Source of the DNA: an uncultured Thiotrichaceae bacterium | GTDB taxonomy: Bacteria > Pseudomonadota > Gammaproteobacteria > Thiotrichales > Thiotrichaceae | Reading direction: 5' to 3' | DNA: 64,000 nucleotides | Assembly: GCA_937925855.1 (NCBI GenBank) | Contig: CALAMO010000006.1 | Location: 114,026 to 178,025, forward strand | Part shown: piece by piece, positions 35,203 to 45,300 of the stretch | Layout of the letters: each line of letters opens with the position of its first letter | Numbering within the stretch: the first letter of the stretch is position 1 | Notes under the pieces: model-generated | What the model saw: the letters and a program-made list of their open reading frames with translations, nothing else | The model's database searches: none | Told to the model about the DNA's origin: nothing | Made by a program: the position numbers and the translations under genes

Positions 35203-36866
35203 GTCGTCGCTCCTATCCAGATAAATTTCTTACCACCATTTTTATACTTCGAGTTCTTCTTCATCAGGCCATCATGTATAGCACGGTTAAAGAATGCTTT
35301 TTGCATAGTGCTGATCCTGGTGCGGTCGTGGGTACGACTTCCGGTTTCTTTATTGCTGATACGCTTCTGTATCCATTCCCATGTTGGTCGCACTGAGGGT
35401 TTGCATTCCTTCTCTGTCACTGCCTGTACCCACTGGTCATACAAACCCATGCGCTGACCGTCAGCTGAGGGTTTACTGATGGTCTGTTGCCCTGATTCAT
35501 TGGTAATGATCTCATCACCCTCAGCTGAGGGTTTACTGAGGGTTGCATGCAATGCCTCGCCAGCTTGTAAGCCTTTGTTAATGATGCATTGGATGGTTGT
35601 TTTGTCTTCGACCTTATCCAGTGACTTGTCAGCAGGTGAGTCGATACCATGCCCGGATAATTCCTGATTCCAGGTGGAGAGTTCATCTCTCTTTTCTCTG
35701 ATTGCTGGTTCAGATAATCCCGGCATTTCCAACTGAGTTTCAGCGGTACCCAGTTTAGCGACTGTCGTCTTCTGCGTTGGAGATACTGCTGGCTTATTCA
35801 GCTGGTCAGTGCGAATAAAGCCAACAGGCTGCATTAATTGCTGTGCTTGCTGGTATTTGAATTGCGCAGTAGCAGGCATACCAAAACCCATTGGAGAGGG
35901 AGACTGTTCACGTACATCGTCCATGTTCAGGACAGAATCATCGGTAAAGTCTTCTGGTCTGAATGCCTTACCTGTTGAATTGAGGTAGGCAGCTTCCATG
36001 TTGATGATGGATTGTGTTAGCCAATCTTTACGTCTTAACTTCTGACTGAGAAACAGGATCAGCAGCAGATGACTAATCTCAAAGATAACGCTGATAAAGG
36101 TTGTGACCAACATGACACCGGTACTGATGGTGACGCCAAAACTATCACGGATAGCTTTAAATGCTGGCTTATAGCTGTCTTCTTTCAGTTCTTGCAGCGC
36201 TTTAGTCTTCACCTCGATAGCCGCAACGCTGGCACGCTCTGCAGAATCCATAGCGCGTTGTTCTGCATCCAGATAGCCCTGCAATTTAGCGGCATCACCT
36301 TTACAGTGTGGCTCACGTCCATCTTTTAGCTTTTCCTCACACCTTGCCAGCTGCTTTTGTGCTTCGGCAATCAAAGAAGCCATTGAGCCGGTCTGGATGG
36401 TGCCTGTTTTGGTGTTGGTAATAACTTCAAAGGTTTTCGACTTCTCTGCTGCACTGGTACTGATGTGCTGCTGTTGTGATGAACTGCTGATGGATTCATA
36501 AACGACACCGGCAAAGGCTAGGATGAAGACGATTAGCCCAACCACAGCCCAATTATTGCGATACTTCGCAAAGTGCTTATAACCAATCTCCTTAATCATC
36601 GCCATAGAGAGAGGTAGCGTGACAGCCAGCACGGTATAGATAATCAGTGCTGCTATCTCAGATAGGTTGTCCACCAGCCAGGAAGTGAAGCCCCAAAGGT
36701 CGGAGACATACATCATCCAGACGAAGACGAAGTACACAACGAACGTTGCCACGAATGCCAGACGATAAGCCCATTCTGTTACCCAGATTTCTTTCAGTAC
36801 CTCAGCCAAATCATTTTGTAGGGTGATTATCTGCTGGTGCTGTTTATAAGCGGTAGAAATATCCAT
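35199..36866 (-). CDS. Large multi-span membrane protein of the rep operon
   Basis: A 555-aa protein from the ATG with SD GAGG (the track's start is 9 codons earlier). It has three N-terminal helices ('YRLAFVATFVVYFVFVWMMY', 'IAALIIYTVLAVTLPLSMAMI', 'WAVVGLIVFILAFAGVVYESI'). A charged helical loop of about 130 residues with Cys residues follows, then one or two further helices ('FGVTISTGVMLVTTFISVIFEISHLLLILFL'). The cytoplasmic tail of about 220 residues contains two TISKPSA(D/E)G-type repeats and a terminal basic domain that looks like a winged helix ('TRISTMQKAFFNRAIHDGLMKKN'). No ATPase motif, so it is not Zot. Function unknown; it may tether element replication to the membrane. Confidence 0.8.
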   Translation of the reverse strand: MDISTAYKQHQQIITLQNDLAEVLKEIWVTEWAYRLAFVATFVVYFVFVWMMYVSDLWGFTSWLVDNLSEIAALIIYTVLAVTLPLSMAMIKEIGYKHFAKYRNNWAVVGLIVFILAFAGVVYESISSSSQQQHISTSAAEKSKTFEVITNTKTGTIQTGSMASLIAEAQKQLARCEEKLKDGREPHCKGDAAKLQGYLDAEQRAMDSAERASVAAIEVKTKALQELKEDSYKPAFKAIRDSFGVTISTGVMLVTTFISVIFEISHLLLILFLSQKLRRKDWLTQSIINMEAAYLNSTGKAFRPEDFTDDSVLNMDDVREQSPSPMGFGMPATAQFKYQQAQQLMQPVGFIRTDQLNKPAVSPTQKTTVAKLGTAETQLEMPGLSEPAIREKRDELSTWNQELSGHGIDSPADKSLDKVEDKTTIQCIINKGLQAGEALHATLSKPSAEGDEIITNESGQQTISKPSADGQRMGLYDQWVQAVTEKECKPSVRPTWEWIQKRISNKETGSRTHDRTRISTMQKAFFNRAIHDGLMKKNSKYKNGGKKFIWIGATT

Positions 36867-36876
36867 TGTGCGCACC

Positions 36877-37134
36877 TCAGAAGATAGCGACAAGGCCAGC
36901 CAGCCCTGTCAGCCAAATGACGTTGAACATCTGCTGTAAGCCTTTACGCGTAACAAACAACATGCAGGTGAGAAACAGCCCGATAAGCCACTGACCAACA
37001 GCAGGCAGGTAGCCAATAGGATCAGTCTGCAAATAGTCCGCCAGGGTCAGCGATAGATAAATCATGCAAACTGCTGCCAATAGCCAGCAGGCCAGTCGGC
37101 ATAGCCAGAGAATGAAAGATGCCTGCTTTTTCAT
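36877..37134 (-). CDS. 85-aa two- or three-span membrane protein
   Basis: The protein is mostly hydrophobic: 'FILWLCRLACWLLAAVCMIYLSLTLADYL', 'YLPAVGQWLIGLFLTCMLFV' and 'MFNVIWLTGLAGLVAIF'. Its start overlaps the rep stop (ATGA) and has a strong SD (GGAGG), and its stop is 10 bp before the next gene's ATG. Translation coupling with rep is likely. Small hydrophobic proteins next to a filamentous-phage-type Rep sometimes are coat or holin-like proteins, but nothing here identifies it. Confidence 0.72.
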   Translation of the reverse strand: MKKQASFILWLCRLACWLLAAVCMIYLSLTLADYLQTDPIGYLPAVGQWLIGLFLTCMLFVTRKGLQQMFNVIWLTGLAGLVAIF

Positions 37135-38918
37135 GCAACAGCCTCCATGCTTTCCAGTTGAATGGCTGCTCGTTCACGTCGCATTTCCAGAGCATCCGCC
37201 TCTTCTTGCGTACAGTTATTTACAGAACTCCAAGGAAAAGCGGAAAAGCCATCAGCCTGTAAAAAATGCGCGTCTGTAGCAGGGAGCGTGAAGGTGGCAA
37301 GTACTGATGCCAGCACATCGTGTGTGGTATGTGATTTAGTGTTCGCAATAGTGCTGTTGATGGTTTGCTCTGACTGGTCAGCCTTACTCTGAATAGTCCA
37401 TGTCTTCAGCCGCGTTTCTATGGCTGGCATATTATTCAGGGCGATACCCTTAACCCGCTCGATAAATTCACCATAGCGGTTTTGACAGACTTCGCCGGTT
37501 TCGGTGTCGGTATGTTCAACGGTATACACTCTGAGAGGCTGCGCTTTCCGGTCAATATTAGCGCCCCCTTGCAAGGTCATATACAAAGCCCAATCGCCCG
37601 CATCAGCAGCCTGTCGGGCTTCCTCCAGCAAACCATCAGGGGCAGACTCAATGCGTCGCAGTTCACGCCACACACCCACAGGAGCGCCACCAATTTGCTG
37701 AAATTGACGGATACCCCAACAGGAAGCCCATGCACGCACACGCTGCGCTGAGTCACTGGCAGCTTCACCGGTTTCTTCGTCGCTATCTATACCAAAACCA
37801 TCAATATTTTTAGCGACATATTTGGCGATATAACCGGTAGCACTGCCTTTGCTCTGGTCGATGGCCACGACTTCAAAACGATGCTTGTCCGCACCGGCTT
37901 CATCGCCATCTTCCTGCATGGCATAGTGTTGCAGGGTTGCTGTGACCGCCTCACTGTGTCCCTGATCCATAAACAACAACAGATGCCAGTGCGGTGTGCC
38001 GTCGTGATGGGGTTCAGCAATACGGAAGCCATAAACGTTCAGGCCATCGCGCTTCAGCTTCGCTCTGATGCATGCCCACAGGTCACACAAGTAGCGCTGT
38101 GCATCGCGTGGTGTGCTGTCATGGTACTTATCATTGAGACCATTGCCTGATACCCGGTGATACTTTGATGGGCATGTCAGGGTATAGAACATGGCGACAT
38201 GATTTTGTTGCTTGGCATAATCTTCAAAACCCCGCATACGCACCATGAGTTCAGCACGTCGTATGACAGGGTTAGCGGTAGAGCCTTTGAGTACTGCCAA
38301 CAGGTCACAGGTGTCACCTTCATCGGATACCGCTTCATAACTTTGCAGTATTTCCATAGAGCGCTGATGACGCTGCTGTATGCGCTGTAGCAAAGCAGTG
38401 GAGCAATAAGGCTGAAAAGCAGTCCGGATATGGCCCAGCTGGATAGACAGCAATTCCTGTTCACGGTCTTGCTTTCTGCGTAATGCCTTCTCCCACCAGA
38501 CCGCGCATTTTACTCTTGCCAGGATACTGGCTTCAGTGTCACCAGCAGGCAGGGAGAGGCCAGCAGACAACAGGTACGCTGCTGACTTCTCTTTACTGGT
38601 GACGTTGCAGATTTTGGCTAAGCGTTCAGCCTTAGTTCTCAGAGTATCGTCTGAGTGGGTCAGCAGGGTTTTGTCGTTGGTATAATCTTGTACGGATAGC
38701 AGGTACAGATTAGCGGCCTGTCGCCCTTTCTGGATATATTGATAGCTGTAGGTGTTTCTTACACTAGCAGCGATACTGACAGGTAGTTTATGCAGTGTGT
38801 CTTCGATGAAGAATACATCTGCTGGGTGATGGCTCATAGCCGCTACTGGGGGCGCTTGCTTTAATGCTGGCGTTGCATTTACTTTGTCGTCAGACGCGAC
38901 AGTGCTAGAATCAGACAT
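37131..38918 (-). CDS. Rolling-circle replication endonuclease, phage GPA type
   Basis: A 595-aa HUH endonuclease. The metal-binding HUH motif is in 'GTPHWHLLLFMDQGH', and the catalytic two-tyrosine motif is 'GSATGYIAKYVAKNIDGFG' (Y-x3-Y), as in phage P2 gpA and phiX174 A relatives. 'HVAMFYTLTCPSKYH' and 'GLNVYGFRIAEPHHDG' are family segments. The track's first Met is at 38936, but the ATG at 38918 has SD AAGGAG with 8-nt spacing. It should nick its own origin, probably in or near this gene, and drive single-strand replication of the excised element. It heads a four-gene operon of overlapping ORFs. Confidence 0.9.
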   Translation of the reverse strand: MSDSSTVASDDKVNATPALKQAPPVAAMSHHPADVFFIEDTLHKLPVSIAASVRNTYSYQYIQKGRQAANLYLLSVQDYTNDKTLLTHSDDTLRTKAERLAKICNVTSKEKSAAYLLSAGLSLPAGDTEASILARVKCAVWWEKALRRKQDREQELLSIQLGHIRTAFQPYCSTALLQRIQQRHQRSMEILQSYEAVSDEGDTCDLLAVLKGSTANPVIRRAELMVRMRGFEDYAKQQNHVAMFYTLTCPSKYHRVSGNGLNDKYHDSTPRDAQRYLCDLWACIRAKLKRDGLNVYGFRIAEPHHDGTPHWHLLLFMDQGHSEAVTATLQHYAMQEDGDEAGADKHRFEVVAIDQSKGSATGYIAKYVAKNIDGFGIDSDEETGEAASDSAQRVRAWASCWGIRQFQQIGGAPVGVWRELRRIESAPDGLLEEARQAADAGDWALYMTLQGGANIDRKAQPLRVYTVEHTDTETGEVCQNRYGEFIERVKGIALNNMPAIETRLKTWTIQSKADQSEQTINSTIANTKSHTTHDVLASVLATFTLPATDAHFLQADGFSAFPWSSVNNCTQEEADALEMRRERAAIQLESMEAVA

Positions 38919-39033
38919 TGCTGATACTCCTTTCATTAGCGTGATGGTAGTTCAGTAATTTGGCGATGACGTTGGCGCGTCTTTGCCTTAAAGCCCTTTC
39001 AGTTAGCGCTGATGGGGCTTTGTTCTTTATGAC

Positions 39034-39198
39034 CTATGATGCATTCATTTCTGCTGCTTTCTCCTTCTTCAGAATCTGATTGATTTCGCCGTTAATGCTG
39101 CGTCCTTGTGCCTGGGCGCGATCAGTTAGCCATTGTCTTATCTCTTCCGGCATCCGCACCGGGTAGGCATAGCGTTTTTTCTTTTTGGTATCTGTCAT
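39034..39198 (-). CDS. 54-aa Arc-type ribbon-helix-helix repressor, divergent
   Basis: This ORF is too short for the track. MTDTKKKKRYAYPVRMPEEIRQWLTDRAQAQGRSINGEINQILKKEK... has the Arc/MetJ pattern: a beta-strand with alternating contacts (YAYPVRMP), helix 1, G-R-S-(I/L)-N turn and helix 2. It probably binds the operator region just upstream and controls the rep operon that follows it by 115 bp. Partner: the plus-strand Arc gene. Confidence 0.8.
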   Translation of the reverse strand: MTDTKKKKRYAYPVRMPEEIRQWLTDRAQAQGRSINGEINQILKKEKAAEMNAS

Positions 39199-39303
39199 GG
39201 TTAAACTCTATCCATTTGTATCCTTGAGATAATAAGCAATCAATACAGAGGATACAATACCTATCCATTTATATCGTTGATACAAAATGATTCATTCTGG
39301 ACA
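39199..39303. promoter_or_regulatory. Divergent operator region with repeated ATCCATTT(G/A)TATC sites
   Basis: Between the two Arc genes 'ctatccatttgtatcctt' (39208) recurs as 'ctatccatttatatcgtt' (39261), 53 bp apart. 'ttgtatcct' and 'aggatacaa' form an inverted pair at 39216/39249, and 'tatcgttgata' is a small palindrome. Repeats of this spacing around divergent repressors look like Arc-type operators of a genetic switch. The sites are seen; binding is inferred. Confidence 0.65.
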
Positions 39304-39546
39304 ATGAAGACAATGAGCAAAGACGATAATCGCATCAACCCTTACCCCATACGTCTGCCGCAATCCTTGCGGGAGCGTCTGGAGGCTGTTGCTAAAGCAA
39401 ATGGTCGTTCATTGAATGCCGAAATGCTTTTGCGACTGGAAGCTTCGCTAGATGGGCAGGATGGCTTTGTGGTCAACGATGACCTGGAAGCCCGTATGCG
39501 CGAAATCGCGAAAGAAGAAGCCCAAAAAATAATAAGGGACAAGTGA
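39304..39546 (+). CDS. Arc-type ribbon-helix-helix repressor
   Basis: An 80-residue protein from ATG 39304 (the track's TTG start adds nine residues without better support; ATG 39313 is also possible). 'INPYPIRLPQSLRERLEAVAKANGRSLNAEMLLRLEASL' is a clear Arc repressor core, followed by an acidic helix. It overlaps and precedes the modification gene, so it may control the restriction-modification operon, and is divergent from the second Arc gene. Confidence 0.85.
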   Translation: MKTMSKDDNRINPYPIRLPQSLRERLEAVAKANGRSLNAEMLLRLEASLDGQDGFVVNDDLEARMREIAKEEAQKIIRDK

Positions 39547-39591
39547 TGTATAGAGAGACGGCCTTTTCTTTAATCACCGAACCGGGCATTT

Positions 39592-42333
39592 ATGGCGAAC
39601 AATTCAAACCCCAGTACTCAGAACCAGTCCTCTGTCTATCAGCATCAGGAAGAAGCTGTCCAACGCCCTGATGTTGGCGTACAGGCTGAATTTCAAGATC
39701 GAAAGCCTCCAAAGACCTACCGCTATGATTCTTCGTTAGCACCTGAGCTGTGCTGGGATGAAAATGCTGAACGTGAGTATACGGAATGGCTGCTAAACCT
39801 TGTCAGTGAAGCTGCCAGTAAGGGAGAAGATGAAGTCTTTGCTGAGCCACAAGTCTGGCAAGGTAACGGTGATAAATTCTTCGGCATTCAGGATTGTGTT
39901 GAACGTTTGCGCACGCTGACACAACCCTTCCTGAACTGGACGGGCAAAGCTGAACGCCCCCAAATCAAAATCCCTACCATCCCGCTATTTGTGCATGAAC
40001 GCCATTCCACACAGGGCATTCTTAATGCATTGGAAAGTTACCGCCAATTAGGTACGAATCTGGATTTATTCGGTGATCCTCAGCTGGACGTATCTGAAAA
40101 GCTGGATGCTTATGAGCATACCGGCCCCTGGACGAATCGCATGGTGTTGGGTGATTCGCTGCATGTCATGAACTCTCTGCTGGAATATGAAGGCATGGGG
40201 GGACAAGTGCAGATGATCTATATTGATCCGCCGTATGGGGTGAAGTTCGGGTCTAACTTTCAGCCGTTTGTGCGGAAGCGGGATGTGAAGCACGGTAAAG
40301 ATGATGAGATGATCCGGGAACCGGAGATGGTGAAAGCTTACCGGGATACCTGGGAGCTGGGGTTACATTCTTATCTGACTTATCTTCGTGATCGGCTGTT
40401 GTTAGCGCGTGAACTATTAAATGAATCTGGCTCTATCTTCGTACAAATTTCAGATGAAAATCTTCACCATGTTCGAGAGCTAATGGACGAAGTATTGGGT
40501 CATGCAAATTTCATATCACTGATTAGCTTTTCAACAACAAGTGGACACTCTGCCAAGCATATTTCAAATACAACAGACTATATACTCTACTACGCAAAAG
40601 ATATTTCAAAACTGAAGTATAATCAGGTATTTGGAGAAAAGAGTTTATCCAATGCAAAAGGGGGAAAGTATCGCAACTTGGAATTGCCTGATGGCAATTC
40701 TAGACCTTTAACCAAGGAAGAGTTGGCTGGAATAAAAAAACTTCCTGATGGCTCACGAGTTTACACACTTGGAGACTTAACGTCCAAAGGATGGTCAGAA
40801 ATCGGTTCAGCACCATTTGACTATCAAGATAAACAGTTTCAATGTCCAGGTAACAGCCATTGGAAGACCACCCAGCAAGGTTTAAATAGATTGGCTGAGA
40901 AAGGTCGTTTAGTCCCCACTGGCAAAAGGATAATGTTCAAAAGATATTTAAAGGACTTTCCTGCATTCCCAATAAACAATCAATGGTCAGACACTAGCAG
41001 TGGTTTTAGCCTTTCTGATCCCAAAATTTATGCCGTGCAAACTCGTCCATTAGTGATACAAAGATGCATATTGATGGCAACTGATCCAGGCGACTTAGTA
41101 CTCGACCCAACATGTGGAAGCGGTACAACTGCTTATGTAGCAGAACAATGGGGCCGTCGTTGGATAACTGCTGATACTTCCCGCGTCCCTCTAGCATTAG
41201 CCCGTCAACGCTTACTGACAGCAACCTATCCATGGTATGAACTAGAGCATCCAGACAGTGGCCCTACTGGTGGATTTGTTTATCAACGCAAACAGAACCG
41301 CAAAGGCGAAGAAATCGGCGGCAAAGTCCCCCGTATTACCCTAAAATCTATCGCCAACGATGAAGAACCAGAAACAATCACACTGGTTGACAAGCCAGAG
41401 TTAAACAAAAAAGTCACCCGCGTCTGTGGCCCCTTCACCGTAGAAGCCACCGTCCAAGCCGCAAACTCCCTACTGGATGACCAGAACGCCATAGACGAAT
41501 CCGTACAGGTACAAGGCGATGCCGTCGCTTACCTGGACAGAATGCTGGAAGTCCTGCGCAAGTCCGAACGTCTGAGCCTACCCGGTAACAAGCAATTAAA
41601 ACTCGATAACGTCCGCTCCCTTTCACCGGAAGACTCCGAATACCTGCATGCAGAAGCAACAGAGCAGAATGGTTCTGATAAGCGCATTGCCATCATGTTT
41701 GGCCCGGAGAATGGAGCGATCAGCTCAGATCATGTCTACGACGCTGCACGCGATGCGCACTACATGCGCTACGATGCGCTGTACTTCTTCGGTTTCGCTA
41801 TCCAGGCCAAAGCACGCGAAATGATTGCAGATCACAAGAAGCTACGCATACCCTGTACTTTCGTGTCAGTCACTCCAGATGTAGTCATGTCTGACCTGCT
41901 GAAAACCAGCAAGGCATCAGAAATCTTCTCCATCACGGGCTTACCGGATATTGGCTTCTGGCAAACCAGCGAGAAAGCCGCCAATGGCAACCCGTTGTAT
42001 CAGGTTAAACTGCTGGGACTGGATATATTCACTCCGCACAACATGGAGACCGACCACATTGAAGCAGAGAATCTTCCCTGCTGGATGCTGGACACCGATT
42101 ACAACGGTATGAGCTTCATCGCCAGACAGGTTTTCTTCCCAAAGACCAAAGCCTGGGACAATCTGCAAAAATCACTCAAAGGCAAGTTTGATGAATCAGT
42201 CTGGGATCATCTGGCAGGTATCGAGAGTGAACCTTTCCTGATAGGTGATAAGCAGCGTATAGCGGTCAAAGTCATTGATGAGCGTGGTAATGAACTGATG
42301 GTCGTGCGCGATGCAGCAGAGGCCACACGATGA
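39592..42333 (+). CDS. Type III-like DNA adenine methyltransferase (Mod)
   Basis: A 913-aa beta-class N6-adenine methyltransferase. Motif IV is 'MIYIDPPYGVKFGSNF' near residue 210 and the later SAM-binding motif I region is 'LVLDPTCGSGTTAYVAEQWGRRWITADTSRVPLALARQRL' near 505; this order (IV before I) is the beta class used by type III Mod. About 190 residues precede and about 370 follow the catalytic part, much longer than a simple Mod, perhaps for target recognition and Res contact. The last codons overlap the Res start (ATGA). Confidence 0.9.
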   Translation: MANNSNPSTQNQSSVYQHQEEAVQRPDVGVQAEFQDRKPPKTYRYDSSLAPELCWDENAEREYTEWLLNLVSEAASKGEDEVFAEPQVWQGNGDKFFGIQDCVERLRTLTQPFLNWTGKAERPQIKIPTIPLFVHERHSTQGILNALESYRQLGTNLDLFGDPQLDVSEKLDAYEHTGPWTNRMVLGDSLHVMNSLLEYEGMGGQVQMIYIDPPYGVKFGSNFQPFVRKRDVKHGKDDEMIREPEMVKAYRDTWELGLHSYLTYLRDRLLLARELLNESGSIFVQISDENLHHVRELMDEVLGHANFISLISFSTTSGHSAKHISNTTDYILYYAKDISKLKYNQVFGEKSLSNAKGGKYRNLELPDGNSRPLTKEELAGIKKLPDGSRVYTLGDLTSKGWSEIGSAPFDYQDKQFQCPGNSHWKTTQQGLNRLAEKGRLVPTGKRIMFKRYLKDFPAFPINNQWSDTSSGFSLSDPKIYAVQTRPLVIQRCILMATDPGDLVLDPTCGSGTTAYVAEQWGRRWITADTSRVPLALARQRLLTATYPWYELEHPDSGPTGGFVYQRKQNRKGEEIGGKVPRITLKSIANDEEPETITLVDKPELNKKVTRVCGPFTVEATVQAANSLLDDQNAIDESVQVQGDAVAYLDRMLEVLRKSERLSLPGNKQLKLDNVRSLSPEDSEYLHAEATEQNGSDKRIAIMFGPENGAISSDHVYDAARDAHYMRYDALYFFGFAIQAKAREMIADHKKLRIPCTFVSVTPDVVMSDLLKTSKASEIFSITGLPDIGFWQTSEKAANGNPLYQVKLLGLDIFTPHNMETDHIEAENLPCWMLDTDYNGMSFIARQVFFPKTKAWDNLQKSLKGKFDESVWDHLAGIESEPFLIGDKQRIAVKVIDERGNELMVVRDAAEATR

Positions 42334-45300
42334 CCACAGAAGCCCCTGCTGATCCTATTGAGGCTATCGACAACCCTATTATCAATTCTCCCTTTCTGGA
42401 GCCACAAGGCTACTGGCAGGTAGAGAAAGGCCAGCAACCCAAAGTCATCACTGGTAGACGCGATGCGCATTACTACTACCGAGTTCCGGATAGTGCGAAA
42501 CGGGGGCGTAAGAGTAAGAAGCAACTGGACTTAGGGGGCGAGCTGGGAGCCGGTCAGAAAGAAGACCTCCCTATCGTCAACTGGCTGCGCAAGCAGGTTA
42601 AAACATGGCGTGAAGGCACTTTAACCCAAAAGCCTTATGATGGGGCATCGTCTGTTACCAAAGAACTGTTGCGACTCTGGACACGTACAGAAGGTCGTAA
42701 ACAGCGCTTATTCTTCGCACAAGTTGAGTCAGCAGAAACTATCATTTTTCTGGCAGAAGCTAACCCGCTGTATAAGCGCGGTATGCCAGCGATACCGATT
42801 GATTTACCCGGAGAAAAAGCACAGGCAGAGGGTTACAAGGCATTTACCCGCTATGCCTGCAAGATGGCGACTGGTACCGGAAAGACTACCGTCATGGGGA
42901 TGTTGGCTGCATGGTCTATTTTAAACCGGGTAGCTGCACCAACAGATGACCGCTTTTCCGATACTATCCTGATCGTCTGTCCTAATGTCACTATCCGGGA
43001 ACGACTGAAAGAACTTGACCCCGCTACCGGTGATTTTAGCTTGTACCGCACGCGCCAATTAGTGCCACCACACCGCATGGAAGAGTTACGTCGTGGCGAA
43101 GTCATTATTGCTAACTGGCATCGTCTGGCGAAGAAAGAAACCAGCTCTGTTAATGGCGACTCTGCCAAAGTCGTAAAAACCGGCGAAGCAACTGAGATAG
43201 TCAAAAACGCTGGCAAGAAGAATGAATCTGTCGAAGTAAAATACTTTGAGTCTGACCGGGCATGGTTCAAGCGTATTCGCCAGGAGCTGGGCAATGGAAA
43301 AGGCAGAAGTGAACATTGGCTGGTGTTCAACGATGAGGCCCACCATGCCTATCGTCGGGGTGATGCGGAAGACAAAGGTGATGTATCACTGGATGAAACT
43401 GCGACACAAGATCGTTCCACACTGGCCAAAAAACTGGATAAAGAAGCCACTATCTGGGTTGAAGGCTTAGACCGAATCAACAAGCTAGCCAATGGCAGGA
43501 AGAAAGGTATTAACCTTTGTATCGACCTGTCAGCAACACCTTTTTATATTCAGGGTTCCGGTAATGAAGTCGGGAAACCTTACCCTTGGATAGTCACTGA
43601 CTTTGGCTTATTGGATGCGATTGAGTCCGGACTGGTAAAAATCCCTCAGCTGCCTACTAGGGATATTGCGGGTAAAGAAGAGTCTAACTTCTTCAACATC
43701 TGGCGATGGGTAGAAGAACAAGCCTATCAGGAAGGCTTAGCCAGTCAGTCAAGAGACTTAACGCCCCCAGTCGTCATGCGCTATGCATCACGCCCTATTC
43801 TGTTACAGGCAACCGACTGGCATGAACGTTTCCAGCAATGGATGGAGACGGAAAAACAGGAACTACACCCGGTACCACCAGTATTCATCATCGTGTGCCG
43901 TGATACCCAGTTAGCTGCTGAGGTTTACAACTGGCTGGCCGAAGGTAAAGGTGAATACGGTGAACCTCCTGAGTTTTTCCGTAATGCTCCCGGCGATGAA
44001 AAAACAGTGCGCGTTGACTCCAAAGTCATGGAAAGCATGGATGAAGGCACTGGTACTGATGAAATCAAACGGCTGCGCTTTATCTTAGATACCGTTGGCC
44101 GTAAGACCTGGGATGGAGGCAAAGTCCCAGAAGAATATGCTGAGATTGTCCGCAAGAACAACGAGAAAGCCGCCAGTGATGACAACGATGGTTCTTTCGT
44201 CCGGATTGATGAGCGCATACCGCCCGGACGTGATATTCGCTGCATTATCTCTGTCGCGATGCTGGCAGAAGGCTGGGACGCCAATACGGTCACACATATC
44301 GTTGGCCTACGTCCATTTGGGTCACAGCTACTCTGTGAACAGGTAGTCGGTCGCGCATTGCGCCGCCGTAGCTACGTGTTGCAAGACGATGACCGTTTTG
44401 CAGCAGAAACCGCCAGAGTCTTTGGTGTGCCCTTTGAATTGATACCGCTAAAAGTTTCCAAGACTGGTCAAACTAAAGAGACAAAAGAACCTACGCATAT
44501 CTTCAGCGTACCGGAGAAAAAGCAGTATCAAATCTCCTTCCCCATCGTGAATGGTTACTTCATGCGGGAGGAGAATAATATCAGCGTCAATTATTCACGT
44601 ATCCAACAAGTCACGATCAATCCGACCGACTTACCCGACTCTGTTGAACTGTCCTCTATGACTGTCCCAGATGGCAAACTGGCTGCCTTTGGCCCTGGAG
44701 AAAAGAAGACCATCACGCTGAATGCATGGCGCGAATTGTATGGCCGTAATCAGATGGTTGCTTTTAAGCTAGCTTGTGATGTTTGTGAACGCTGGGAGCA
44801 GTCACGCGATGATAACGAAGACGAATCTGAAACTCTGTTAAAGCTTCAGGCATTATTCCCAAAGATGATGTTTACCGCAAAGCGCCTGCTGGCAGACAAA
44901 GAAAAACTAATCTGCATCGGTACAGCGAAGCCTTGCGACGTGCTACTTGCCGGTAAGTACCACACCGCTGTCGTTGATTCACTGCACCAGGCCATCAGCT
45001 ACGGGGGCGTAGACAACCATGAAATGCCACGTATACCGAAGGGAGCAGATGGACGCGGGTCTACCGACTTCGTTGACTTCCATACCCATAAACCTACCTA
45101 TCCGGTGACTAAGTGTCATATCAACCTTCTGGTGGCCGATACCAAGACCTGGGAGCAAAGTACCGGCTATGCGCTGGACACTCATCCCGGTGTTATCAAA
45201 TGGGTCAAGAACGAACACCTGAACTTTGATATTCCTTACCGCAAAGCTGGCACGCCATCACGTTATATTCCCGACTTCATCGCTGTGCTGGACACAGGAC

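Noticed and set aside
35199-36866. Zot/pI filamentous phage assembly ATPase
   Set aside because: No Walker A or B motif in the sequence and the wrong domain order.
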